Shown: piece by piece, positions 1 to 11,480 of the stretch
Position numbering within the stretch: the first letter of the stretch is position 1
Layout of the letters: each line of letters begins with the position of its first letter
DNA from: Synchiropus splendidus
Lineage: Eukaryota; Chordata; Actinopteri; Syngnathiformes; Callionymidae
Reading direction: 5' to 3'
Length of the DNA stretch: 64,000 bases
Assembly (NCBI RefSeq): GCF_027744825.2
Contig: NC_071334.1
Span: 31,967,437-32,031,436 of the forward strand
Program-made: the position numbers and the translations under genes
Notes under the pieces: generated by a model
Seen by the model: the letters and a program-made list of their open reading frames with translations, nothing else
Told to the model about the DNA's origin: nothing
Databases searched by the model: none

Positions 1-996
1 ACCCTGTCACCCCACCAGCTGTTTTGACCTGAGCTGAACTTGTATGCCATCACCCAGCAACATCACCTCCTGTCTGTCAACCGCGTCAAACGGCTTTTGT
101 TTTCCTGCCCGTCTCCCCTGGTACCTAGATTTACTGCGGAAAAATATAGCATACATTTTCCCCCCATGTTGAGCTGCTGACTCTGGAATGTGTGTTTGGG
201 CAAGATTTTGCAAGGAGTGTGAAAAAACAACAGAGCTGTAAACACCCGGGGTAGACCCAGACTGACTTCTTTGTTCCAGATGTGGAGCGACGTTTAATTC
301 AACCAAGGAGCGAAACCCAATCCAGTCCCACTACTGTCCATCAGCCTTTCCGCCCTCTTCAAACTGACCGCCATTTTGAGACAACTGTCAGGGTTGGAAC
401 CGCTGAGGGTTCAAATGAAACGTTACATTCAGACACATGACCACAGATTTCTACAAATGGGGCTGTTTAAGTCCGACACATTTCTCTGGTTGCAGCAGAT
501 CGCTCTTCTCTCCAGAGTTGGGGGGTCTCGGCGCTCCACCTAGTAATCGAGGTCCAACAGTCGGATGCAGTGAACGCCGCTGCTGTCGTTGGCTGTCTGG
601 TAACAATTACTCCAATGACGAATCTCAAGCCTCAGCCAAGAGACCAGACACGCACTCGTGTTTCCCACGCCATTGTCCTCGCGGCTGCTCCTCACATGAA
701 GGTGTATTCTGCTCTCGGACACAATTTTGAATCTAATGAGCCTCCTTGTTTTCTCCACAGATGATTAATGTTGCTTTTCATCTTTCAAATGAATCGAACG
801 ATGACAAATGCCATCACCATTTGGTTTTTGTGTTCTGTGTTTTGGATTCCACTGCACTCAAAAGGGAAGGTGAGGTTGACAAATCAAGGGTGTGAGTGGA
901 CAGGCTATATTTTTGCTATAAAAAAAATGATGAATAATTATAACATTTGAAATAAACATCGGAATTAATTGGTTCAAAATTGGTTGCAACAAGGAT

Positions 997-1032
997 GGCA
1001 CTGAACCGACTCGTGGCACTGAACCGACTTGT
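997..1032. repeat. Two-copy 18-bp tandem duplication
   Basis: The 18-bp unit beginning ggcactgaaccgact occurs at 997-1014 and again at 1015-1032 with one C/T difference. This is seen directly. It is a small local duplication with no evident function. Confidence 0.8.
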
Positions 1033-3854
1033 GCCAGCGACGCCGAGATCTCTGAAATAATATGTGTCTGAGATCATGATGGTCATTCTCGCTTGTAAAG
1101 TGAATGAAAGGATGCGATTAAATCTGATAAAAAGGATTATGTCAGAGTCCAAATTAGAATCGAGAGTCATTTTGGGTGTGATTGACTTTCTATACTTCAA
1201 TCCATTAATTATCTCATTATGCAAAACAAAATACACAACTGACTGCAGCAAAGTAGCTATGTTTAAAAGAAAGAAGAGGAAAAAAGAAAGGACATTGTGT
1301 AACAGGAAATACACTCTTAAATGTTTCGTTTTTCTCTTATAGTAATTGTGTAGTAGTAGCACAAGGAGCTTGAGATGTAGTAGCAGTCATCATAGTGATT
1401 TCTATTTTCAACAGCTTGTGTTTAGGGAGACGATTGTAGCCTGCGAGGCTGAGACTTGAACGCAGGACCACAGAGAGGAGCCCCTCTCTCCGGGCTGGAT
1501 TCAAAGCCACTTGACACAGCGCCAGTTGCTCTGCGAGTGAACATTCAAAGTGCTTTTACTTGTCGCGATTTCTGCTTCTTCATTTGGGGTTTTTTGTGTT
1601 GAAAGTTGAACAAAAAACACAAACTAAACCACAAAACCAGCCACAAATTGCTGTAAATAATAATAATAAACAGTTTTATTATTATTGTGGTCTATATTTT
1701 CTGTTAGCTAGCACACCTAAACTCACTAAAGGTAATTATTATTATCACTATTTTTGTTGTAAAATTATTATTTATGTTAATTACGTTAGGTTAGACAGTT
1801 ATATGAATCAGTGTAGGAAGTATACGTAAATGTTAAATTTAATAAACATGACAACACATTTCATTTACAAAAAAGCCAGACTACATGATAGGGAAGAAAC
1901 TGAGCGTGTCATAAATTCATTAAAAAAAAAAATTAACAGACAAGAGAAAGATGAATAATGAATTAGCACCAAAGGCAATTCATTTATTTATATGAAATAA
2001 ATGCTAGAAAGTTCACTGCTCTGGAGGAATGAGACAGTGCCGATACATCAACCCTTCTGTGTGATGGTGCCGCAAGGAGAGATTAGCTCAATCATCCTCT
2101 CGGCTCCTCCTCCTCCTCCTCCTTGCTGAGAGGGAGAAGACTCACACACGCAAATAAATCCTGATGTTGACACTGGCTTAGCGAATGCGAGAACAAAATT
2201 GAAAACAAATAAACCACTCTGTGCAAGCAGGAGAGGTTAAAAAGACAACAAAGATTTTCTGATCAGGATGAGACACACAAAGCAATAATGGCGGGCTTGT
2301 TAAATGTGGTGCCGCGCTTCCTCCAGAAACAAGAAGTTCCTTCTGATTCCTTCAGACGTGCTTGAGTAAACTTGCCTGTGCTCGGGCGTGAGAAGAAAAT
2401 GACTGGATGGAGGACGTGACAGAGATCAACTCGATGATGAAGTGTGGCAGTTGAACTCTGGGAACACAAAGCTTCTGTGATGAAACAAGCTTTTTACTCA
2501 GTCAGGATTCAGACTATAACTGCAATGTTAAAAACTGTATCAGTGACGTGCCACTGAACATTGCATCCTCTGTTTCACCTTTAATTTCCTTCATGTTTCA
2601 ACTCAATTTCCTCACAATAACCGATTACCAAACGTAACAAATAGCACATGAATTATGTGGCAATATGTTACAGATCTGGACAGGAATGTTCTGACCCTTG
2701 CTTCTTGTGTCTGTCGATCTTTGCTGTCCAACGCATTCTTTATTTCATTTGACTCCACAGGCAGCAAAACAAGACCTTGTTGAATTGGTTTCTGTAAATG
2801 ACAGTTGTGGCTGCATTTCCTTCTCTTTCCTTCATTTTGATTTAAAGTTATATTCAAGTTGCGACTTCTTCCATCCGAATCATTAGCATTCTGTCTGTCT
2901 CCGGCCCATTTCACAGGCTTGTAAAATCAGGTTGGACCACTGGTAGTGGAGCACTGTCAATGCATCACATCCTTAACCTTGTGTGTCCAGTTATAACTGG
3001 TCTTGCACACACGGAGCTATCGAGTCCGTTAGAACCTAAGAAGAATTTTGTTCCTCGTGAAGTGAGCAGGATCTTCTGCAGCCCTACTTTACAAAACAGC
3101 AGATAATGTACATATAAATCAGCGTCATAAAATGACAACTTTCGATCTGTTAAAGCAATGAATCAAAGTCTAGATAGCTAGTTGCTAACACTTTCAATTG
3201 GGGAACACAACTCGTTTTTATAGGGTCACAAATGTTCCCTAAACAAAAGTGTGACCAGATGGTTTATTAAAGGGATACATTTATTAAAAATATGTCTCCA
3301 AATATGCGCAACCAAAGTGCCTCGGAGATCTTCTGTAAAGGGGCGGAGGCTGGGTTATAAACACATCAGGTCAGAATCTTAGCTGACCTGACTCTTTCAG
3401 GGAACTCGGGCCTCCTAACACAGCATGAATGTGTCCTTGAAGTAGCTTTTGAAAAAGCTCTGAATTGAACCCACACGCAGCCACGCTGGTATAGATGGTC
3501 TCTCTTATGTGCTTCATTACAGCTGATTTTCTTCTTTTTGTTGCTTCTATGTAGTTTTTTCTGATCGATAGTGATGTAGACACGTGTGATCAATTGACTT
3601 GAAGTGGTGTTGTTTGTTTATCATTTTCTGAGTTGAACTTGTGCTGAGAAACGCGGGCATCTATCAGCACCTTGAAGTGTCAGCCTGACTGGGCCTTGAC
3701 TCACATTGTCTGTTGTTGGTGTCTTACTTATAAAACATGACGTGCTTGCGGGGAAGATCAGAGCTGTTGGAGCTTCCTGGGAATGTGCTTTTGGTTTGTA
3801 CACAAAGAATGCTGTCACTCTGCATCAGAGCTGCATGATGGACAAACTCGACTG

Positions 3855-3877
3855 GTGTGTGTGTGTGTGTGTGTGTG
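3855..3877. repeat. (GT)n microsatellite
   Basis: An uninterrupted GT dinucleotide run of about 11 units, followed by purine-rich sequence. Confidence 0.95.
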
Positions 3878-5574
3878 GGAGAGAGGAGGGCAAGAGAGAA
3901 AACACACCTAAGTCAAACACACCTCTTCGTGTTGGTGTGCCGGCAAGCTGACGCCAGTGAGTCTGGGCTACATTCAGGAGTGTGACTGTTTTCAACATCA
4001 TCCTCTTTGCGTGTATTAAGAAAAGCCACAGCAGCGAGGAGCCATCCCTGCCCTATGACTGCAGGGCTCGTCTTTGTTCTCTGCAGTAATACACACATAA
4101 TTACAAGCCTGACAGAGACTCCTTTTCTCTCTGTCATACTGCACCTACTGCCCACCACACCTTCACCCTGCACGGTTCTGAGAGAAACTCTCATCTGGGT
4201 TTAAAACTGATCGCGCGCCCAGAGAGAGAAAAACCTCCATGTCGGATCATCTGCCTGCCGCTGGATTCCAGCCAGCGTGTGCCAAGCAAAATAACACAGC
4301 ATTAGCATTGTGTATTAACAAGCATATTTATTTGACGAGGCTGGTAAACAGTCAGCTCTCAGCAGATATTCCAAATGTTTAAATGTCAATTGTTAAATCA
4401 TTAGACTTTGCAGGATGGTTGTTTGAAGTGAGACTTTTGTTTGTATGATTTCAGGAGCTGATCCGGCTAAAAACAGGCATCCCTGTGTCCTCAATATTAA
4501 AACTGTTATTTGTTATGTTAATAATGTAAACGTTTGGAAGTTTATTTTATTGTTTATTCGGTTCCATTTTGTTTTCAATACCTAGCCTGAAGCAAATGCT
4601 TCATCATATTCAGAAGCACAAACACAGCATTTGGACTTTTCGAGCTGAGCATCCTCTTTGAAAACATGGCTCCTATCTTATCTGCAGATTTCTATTATGG
4701 CAATGTTTTATCAATTTGATGACATTATGCCTTGCACAATGTTGGAACCTAACTGTGGCCTAACTAGTTGACTTGCATGTTTCTGTCCCCATAATGACAT
4801 GTAGTAATATAGCCCCACATAAATTGCCTCCACTGTTTTAAATATTAAAACATTATTTGCATTTTTCTATTTTACATCAAGGTCATAACCATTTGTATTA
4901 ATATAAATGTATATATTCTTCTTAATCACACATCTAACATCTAATGATTTAATATAAACCAATGTGGAACAGAAATACTGCTACATTATTGTAATAATAT
5001 GTATACTTTGCATTATTTTTTTCCCCAAACATTATACTTTATACTACCTTAACAACTTTAATAGCATTTGCTTGCCTTCATTTTAGAATGTCTATTGCTT
5101 CTTTTAATTTCATTTCATCTGATCTGAAGTGATAAAGACAGAATTATTACTTGCATAATTGCATCGCATTTCAACATATTGATGTTCACTTTCAATGTCA
5201 CTTATCGACTGACAAAATTAGTTCCAGCACCCTCGCGTCCTCCACCCCTCCCCCACGAGCCGTCAGCGGAGGCCAGGGAGGACTTGACCACAATGATGGG
5301 TTTGAACTTGAGCTCAACACCGCAGTCTGTCCACAAAAGTCAGATTTTATACTTATACAACTGTAGTGGTGGGAGGTGAAAGCCACAAAAAAAGTAATTG
5401 TTCGTTGATTCACGTAAAAGCTTGTCTTCTGTTCGTTTATAAAGCGCTTTTCTGAGCACGTGATCCCGATGGCGCTCATTTAGTTTTCATTTTCAAACAA
5501 ACATTTTGATGTTATTCGTTTTAATTTTAACGCATAAAATGTATTCTTGTTAATTCAAATTTGCCATGAATTCT

Positions 5575-5578
<4 letters not shown>

Positions 5579-5667
<89 letters not shown>
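5579..5667. repeat. (AT)n microsatellite, about 44 units
   Basis: A pure AT run of about 89 bp, about 860 bp upstream of the dlx4b start codon. Such runs are hypervariable and self-complementary, so the length in the assembly may not be exact. Confidence 0.95.
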
Positions 5668-5672
<5 letters not shown>

Positions 5673-6319
5673 GAAATAGATATATGAAAAGATATACGAA
5701 ATATTATTCATATATTAAATGGATTCCACAGTCTTCATCAATTCCTTGTTCTACAGACGCCACTAGACTAGTATTTTTTTCCATCAGAAAACACAAAAAT
5801 TGAAGCTTGAAAAATGATCTCGCATACATTACCTCGGGGTGTTGTCTGTATTTATTTATTTATTTAGTTTATTGTATTTTTCAGATGTTAAACACTATTT
5901 TCTATGTGCGAGCAACTTCGTTTTCCTACTCTTAAGATCATCATTACAGCAATCGCATGTGTAACTATCCACAAAATGTAGTCAGGTTCACATTTTGTTG
6001 ACTTTCTTATCAACATAATTCCGTTTGATTTAGCACTATTTTCAAAGCTGCATGATTAGGGCTGAATCAACATGATGGCTTGGCAGATAATATGAACCAG
6101 AAATAAATCACCTCCGAATGACAGTGATGCTATCGAGCTGTAATCGGTGGACTTCAAACGGTTGAGTGATCGTTTGAAACGTGTAGTAAATGAAAGTCGC
6201 GTCGCTTTCTGACGCCCCAAACATGCGTGTTTGTGCTGTCATAACGCGCTGAAGGAGGTCCCTGCTCCTACCGTCGTATGTTAATAAGTCCAGTGACGCG
6301 CTCAGTGTCCTGCTGGGGA

Positions 6320-6531
6320 CCAATCAGCGAGCAGCACTGACGGAGGGCAGAGTTCTGAGGTCCCACACGCAGGAGAGCCATGTCAGCTCCTCTGTTAATC
6401 CAAAGAAGAATCGCTTTGGCTTATTCCTGCTTTTAAACCCAACTGTTTCGACCATGCCCGCCGTGAATTTTTGGGCTTCAAATGTGGATTCGCTCCAGAT
6501 GAAACCGTCTCGAGTTTGTGGACATTAGCCA
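6320..6531 (+). promoter_or_regulatory. dlx4b: Putative dlx4b proximal promoter and 5'UTR
   Basis: A CCAAT box in the form ccaatcagcg is at 6320-6324, about 208 bp upstream of the start codon. CCAATCA is the NF-Y consensus. I see no clear TATA box between it and the ATG. The transcription start cannot be placed from sequence alone. Confidence 0.4.
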
Positions 6532-6838
6532 ATGATGTCTGTGATGCCGGACACTGCCTCAGATCCCAGCAAATCAGCATTTCTAGAGTTCGGCCATGGG
6601 CACCCGGCGCATCCTCAGCACTCCAGCGGATTGTCCCACATCTACCCGGTGCATGGCCTTCACTCAGCCGGACAACCTCAGCACGAGACTCCCTTCTCGC
6701 CCGGCGCGACTTACGGCCGCTCGCTGGGTTACGCCTTCCCCGGCCCTGTCAACTCTCACCCCCCGTCTGCGTACATGTCGTACCAGCCCAACAATCACAG
6801 CAGCAGCAGTCTGGCTCACAGCCGAATAGAGCAGACAG
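6532..6838 (+). CDS. dlx4b: dlx4b coding exon 1
   Basis: Residues 1-102 plus one base. The donor is GACAG|GTATGT at 6839. It encodes the His/Ser/Pro-rich N-terminal region ending in SRIEQT; the next codon is split (G|AT, Asp). Confidence 0.9.
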
Positions 6839-9592
6839 GTATGTGACCAGGTCAACTGACATGATTCTATCGTTGTCTGAGCGCAAACCGACGCAGACTG
6901 GCGCGTAATTACGCATGGCGCGCAATTGCACCCTGCATCACTGAGCATGAGCACTCGCGCTGTCTGAACATTAATATCACACTGCGACCGAATAAACCAT
7001 CGAAGAGCGCTGAGGTGACAAAACTAGGTGCCCCCAAAACCCATGCATGCAGCCGCCAAGTAAAACCATCGGTGGAAACCACTGCAACTTACTGAAAGAC
7101 TGCAGGTGCAAAAAAACGTGAGCCTAAATTGCTTCTCTGTTTAACTTTCCCACTGCGACTGAAATAATTTATTTAACAACCAAATTTGTGCCTCAATTTT
7201 GCTTGCATACTGGACATGCTAGACTTCAGAAAAAACGCGAAAAAATAGTATGTAGAGTATTTTTCTTTTTCTGTAAAAGAAAGAAAAGGAAAATAATAAT
7301 CACGCAGTTTTGCTGCGGTCTGATATAAATTGTACTAGTAACAGCCGGTATTACAATTCTAATCTATATTAATATAGTTATACAATAAAATTTTACTTAA
7401 CGCCTGAAAATATTTTTGTAAAAATATAATGCATTGCATTTTTAAGATGCAAAAATTGTAACAGAAAAAGAAAAAGATAAAAAAAAAATCAATGACAGAC
7501 ATTGGGGTAATAATTCCACATAATAGTCGGTGTCCCATTACCGTAATGAAGGCAACAGTGTGCGAGCTCTTTTAACCTGCCAATCCATGTGTCGTTAATA
7601 TTCACCACCTGAACGAACCCTAACGGTTATACAGGCTCTATTAATGTCAGGTACCCTTGTAAACTGCAACCGGATTATTCATTTCTCAGATATTACACTC
7701 AGGTGCTGCTTGCAAAATAATAACCCGCACTTGGTGGTTATCGTGAGTGGAAATAAGCATCAAATCCTCATTATAAAATTAAGATATTATTAAAGGATCA
7801 TATGACGAATCACGCGGACGCGGTTTCATCTTACTTGTTGACAAATTCCTGTCAAGAAACATGCCGCCTCGTGGAGGTGAAAGATGAGACGCGATTGTTG
7901 AACAAACTATTAAATCGACGATCATGACTTCTTCACCGCCAGTGTGTGAATAAGTATGCTTCCCGTGACGCGCTGGAAGCGGATGAAAAGATAGAGAATA
8001 GCCGCCTGTTGCTGTTTTTCAATGAAGCAGTATATCGGATTTCGGTTTTATATTATGACACTGGGATAACAAGTTCGTCATTGCGGCTCAACGTGGCTGA
8101 ACAGGTTGACACAACTGTCTTGTTGCTGTGTTGACATGCTTTTGTTGTTAGCATGGATGCTAACAACAAAAGAGAACGTCTCGCCGCCTGGGCCTGACTT
8201 GGCCCCCATGAACCTCTGTGCATCAGTGTTGACTTCAAAGTCAACACAGCTCGCCTTTTCATCGAGACAGTAACTGCCGTGCGTGATCCGCTTCCAGATC
8301 AAACCTCTCTTTTTCATCTCTCGCACTGCCAGATCGCGACAAGTCCGTTCTGGACAACAGGGACGTGCGACTGAACAGCAAAGGCAAGAAAATCCGGAAA
8401 CCCCGCACCATCTACTCCAGTCTGCAGCTGCAGGCTCTTCACCAGCGCTTCCAGCAGACCCAGTACCTCGCCCTGCCGGAGAGAGCCGACCTGGCGGCCA
8501 AGCTGGGTCTCACCCAAACTCAGGTGCGTGGGCAGCGCGCGCGTGGGCGCGCTCATGTTCGCGTGTGATTCACTAGGGCTCCACGTTCTGAGTGAGATCA
8601 CTGTCACTGCTGGTCACTGTTTCCAGTGTTGTACGGGATTGTGGCACGTGTTTAGGTCAAATAAAATTGTAAATAGCCCCAATGTGCAACCAGAGCCACG
8701 TCGCGGCGATTTACCAAGCTTAATTCCACGTCAGGTTTCCTATTGTCAGCTCCGGACCGTGAAGTTCTCTCGAGGAAATAACAGCCGCAGCTTCCTGCGC
8801 CCTAGAAGAGCGGACAAGATCACTGATATGTCATGTGTTTTCACAGTCTCATGCCATACTAAACAGAATTCCCCACTGGGCTTGCTGACAATAATAAATC
8901 CAGACTTGAAACACAAATAAAGGCAATTGTTTTCGCCTGACTCAAACGCTTCGATCACTCCAACTGGAATAAAATTGAACTGCCACAAAAGGCCAGAGCG
9001 GGTTTAAACGAGTCCAGTCAGCACAATTCTGAGGACTAGAAATACGTGAAATGAACCCAGCCTAGATATAAACTCGCCTACCATAATTTTCAAATTGTCA
9101 CAGCATTGTTCTGTTGTGACCCACCGCAGCGTTCTCATAGGACTTTAAATTTCCAAACAACTCTCGATTGTTTGATGCGCTCACATAAAACTTCTCGTGC
9201 GTTAAATGTCTGGCAGTAAGCCTCCAAGTTGGTCACTACACCAGAGAAATGATCCTTACTGGACGTGTCAATTGCTTCTCATAACGGGAGAAAAAAAAAT
9301 CTCAAACCGCTAATGATGTACCATTTCTATTCTCCTTTAGGTGAAAATATGGTTTCAGAACAAACGCTCCAAGTATAAAAAGATCATGAAGCACGGCAGT
9401 GGGTCAGAAGGGGAGCATCTCCATAGCAACAGCTCCGTGTCTCCCTGCTCGCCCGGAGTGCCGCAGCTTTGGGAGGTGACCATGGCCAAAGGAGCTCCGA
9501 TGTACCAGAACAATTACATGAACAGTTTTGGACACTGGTACCCGAACCACCACCCTCACCAAGACGCCATGTCCAGACACCAGATGATGTGA
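6532..9592 (+). CDS. dlx4b: dlx4b, distal-less homeobox 4b (three exons, 249 aa)
   Basis: Homeodomain transcription factor acting in the nucleus. Exons join 6532-6838, 8333-8523 and 9341-9592, with GT/AG junctions in phases 1 and 0. The homeodomain spans about residues 123-182. It starts [10 protein letters not shown], has recognition helix VKIWFQNKR with Trp170 (HD48), Gln172 (HD50) and Asn173 (HD51), and is split by an intron before the valine of helix 3, as in all Dlx genes. The N-terminus ([25 protein letters not shown]) and the C-terminal [11 protein letters not shown] are of the Dlx1/4/6 type. [14 protein letters not shown] and the pairing with dlx3b point to dlx4b. There are two adjacent ATGs at 6532 and 6535; the second has the better -3 base (A), so the protein may be 248 aa. 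In zebrafish dlx3b and dlx4b act together in preplacodal, otic and olfactory ectoderm. The length is close to known Dlx4b proteins. Confidence 0.9.
8139..8172. repeat. Perfect 16-bp-arm palindrome in dlx4b intron 1
   Basis: Arm cttttgttgttagcat at 8139-8154 is followed by a 2-bp centre (gg) and its exact reverse complement at 8157-8172. The flanking bases do not pair. A 2-nt loop is too tight for an RNA hairpin of microRNA type, so a DNA-level role or origin is more likely. Confidence 0.9.
8226..8247. repeat. Perfect 10-bp-arm palindrome near dlx4b exon 2
   Basis: Arms gtgttgactt and aagtcaacac flank a 2-bp centre (ca). It lies 54 bp beyond the larger palindrome and 85 bp before exon 2. Confidence 0.85.
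8333..8523 (+). CDS. dlx4b: dlx4b coding exon 2
   Basis: Residues 103-166, encoding the linker and homeodomain arm plus helices 1-2 (RKPRTIYSS to GLTQTQ). The acceptor is ctgccag; the donor is CAG|GTGCGT at 8524. The 191-bp length is typical of Dlx middle exons. Confidence 0.93.
8524..9340 (+). other. dlx4b: dlx4b intron 2
   Basis: 817 bp, interrupting the homeodomain at the position conserved across Dlx genes. I see no repeats or other genes in it. Confidence 0.85.
9341..9592 (+). CDS. dlx4b: dlx4b coding exon 3
   Basis: Residues 167-249, starting [14 protein letters not shown] (homeodomain helix 3) and ending MSRHQMM with TGA at 9590-9592. The acceptor is tctcctttag. Confidence 0.93.
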   Translation: MKIWFQNKRSKYKKIMKHGSGSEGEHLHSNSSVSPCSPGVPQLWEVTMAKGAPMYQNNYMNSFGHWYPNHHPHQDAMSRHQMM

Positions 9593-9734
9593 GTGTTGGG
9601 TGTCTGCTCCCGTCCACGACAAATCTGTCTTTAGTGTTACTTATTTTTTGCATTTTATTTCTGTTTGGATCGTCAGATTTGGACTCTAAATTTAACGATC
9701 ATGTTTGTTTATTTTTAATATACGACCTTTGTAC

Positions 9735-9740
9735 AATAAA
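9735..9740 (+). terminator. dlx4b: dlx4b polyadenylation signal
   Basis: A canonical AATAAA lies 143 bp after the dlx4b stop. It implies a short 3'UTR of roughly 165 nt. Confidence 0.65.
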
Positions 9741-10869
9741 TAGCTGTTGAATTAATATTGCGGATTTTTGGTCTATTTATTGGTTAGACATGAAAGAGGA
9801 CAAGGCACTTTAAGTTGTTTTCCTCATTAATATTTCATGGACTACAGGTTATTTTAGTCACATTTCACGCACCAAGAAACACACTTTTTTCATGATCACA
9901 TTACTTTTACACACACAAATCATGTAGGCACATATATCCTTTGTTTAAAATGTAGCTTCATTATAACATAACTGAACATAAAACACGAAAGCATAAATTA
10001 GAAAATGAAATAAGAGATTTGTAACTTTGAGTGTTGCCGTTTCAGGAGGAGTTTAGTGTTCAGACTACATGATCAAACCCTTCATATAATTGCTTCTGAA
10101 AAAAAATGCTTAAGTCTTATTTGTTTAGAACCAAATGTGAACTGTGAAAATGTAATAAAAATACAGCGTGTACTTTCATTTTTATGCTTAAATTGAGGAA
10201 AAACATTATTTTAAAGTGTTTTTTAGTTAGTAAGATTAAAAGCACCTAGTGCAGCAAAGTACACTATTTGCAAATCTATGGATAGTGTTTGGAAACTACT
10301 AAAGTTTGGTTTTAAAAAAAATACAAATGCAAATAAAATAGAAACAAAAAGAATTACAGATAATATTTGATATGAGTTGTGCAAATAATTAGACCATGAA
10401 AACGTCATCTCAGAAGCTCCAAACATTTTTTTTTTAAATGTGTGGTTGTTTTCACTGGTATTCAGTTTTTCTTTGCTGAGGATGTGAAAATACAGCATCA
10501 GCAATTTGTGTGTTTCATCTAAGTGATTTTATCTACATCAATTATAGAGTTAAAATGTGTGAAGGATGAACTAAACACTAAAAATGCTATCAAGCCAAGT
10601 GTGAAACTTTGCTCAAGGAAATTAGGAAGAATTATTTTCTAGAGCTACTTGTTAATGAATAATATTCATTTCTCAGACTTAAATACCACTAAGTGACCGC
10701 ACTTAAATTCCGCACACCCGGTTTAGGCACCTAAACATTCCGACATAAGATAAAACAGAAAAAAAGGAACAAGTGCTTCGTCTGTGTTCACACACTTATC
10801 TTATGTTTAAGTTAAATAGACAACATGAGTAATGGATGAGTCTTACGTTTTGCTTTTTCATCCAAAGTC

Positions 10870-11480
10870 CTGTTTGCGCTCCATACCAAGGCCACCACAG
10901 TCATACCCATAAGAACCTGCTTAGTCATCCAAACTTGCTGCTCAGCGAAAGAGCGCTGCGGCACACTTCCATGTTTGCGCTCCTTTACGTAGCATTGTGC
11001 TCCACCGTGGTCTTATATACACAGCTTTCCTCAATCCCGGCGATTATGCGCCTTGTTAAGCATTCAGGGAAGATGCAGGAACAAGTGACGGGCATCAGGG
11101 AAAATTATAGGTAATTTCACATCTCCAGATGAGAATAATGGCTGGTGCAGTCGGGCAACTATTCAAAGCTGCTTAAAGAGAAGGTGTGTGAAAGCCTGTA
11201 TCGATGTTCAGCTGATCAGATATGAGGTGCAATCTCAGCTAAATAGCAGATCTCACCATGATGGGGACAACTTGCTATTAAATCCCTTCAATGGGATTCA
11301 GTAGTGAAGCCGGTCTCCGGGGTGATTATTGTTATTAGCCGGAGGGATCTGACATCTCCAGTGATGGTGAGTGGGGGACTATGAATACATGATTTGGTTT
11401 CATCCTCACTGCTCTTTGGGGGATTTAAGTGTAATACGGTTTGGCATCGGGAGAGAGACGACACACATTCATTGTTTTTT
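10870..11480. promoter_or_regulatory. Candidate intergenic dlx enhancer A
   Basis: A non-repetitive, compositionally balanced stretch inside AT-rich surroundings. It has several homeodomain-like TAAT/ATTA cores, for example around gattattgttattagcc near 11,320. The call is inference from position and texture only; no alignment was possible. Confidence 0.3.

Larger units (their letters stand above)
1..6318. other. Upstream flank of dlx4b, no supported gene
   Basis: I see no coding exon I can support here. Open frames are short, have no family resemblance, and do not join across plausible splice sites. The stretch holds an 18-bp tandem duplication near 997, a GT run near 3855, a long AT run at 5579-5667, and AT-rich sequence between 4.4 and 5.6 kb. 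In other vertebrates the genes beyond DLX4 are TAC4 and KAT7; neither is recognisable here, so they would lie further left. The stretch around 4200-4440 looks non-repetitive and could be regulatory, but this is only an impression. Confidence 0.5.
6839..8332 (+). other. dlx4b: dlx4b intron 1
   Basis: A 1.49 kb intron bounded by GTATGT and a pyrimidine tract ending TGCCAG. It is AT-rich between 7.1 and 7.6 kb. The last 200 bp contain a 34-bp perfect palindrome (8139-8172) and a 22-bp one (8226-8247). No repeat family is recognised. Confidence 0.85.

Noticed and set aside
7..306. Minus-strand 99-codon open frame at the left edge
   Set aside because: No family resemblance, no convincing splice sites, and overlapping frames are equally open. 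A cut-off exon of a neighbouring gene cannot be excluded.
1400..1520. tRNA-like B-box words (gacttgaacgcaggacc, ggattcaaagcc)
   Set aside because: No cloverleaf can be drawn and there is no A box at the right distance. At most a decayed tRNA-derived SINE.
8139..8172. Palindrome as a microRNA precursor
   Set aside because: A 2-nt loop and 16-bp stem are too small for Drosha/Dicer processing.
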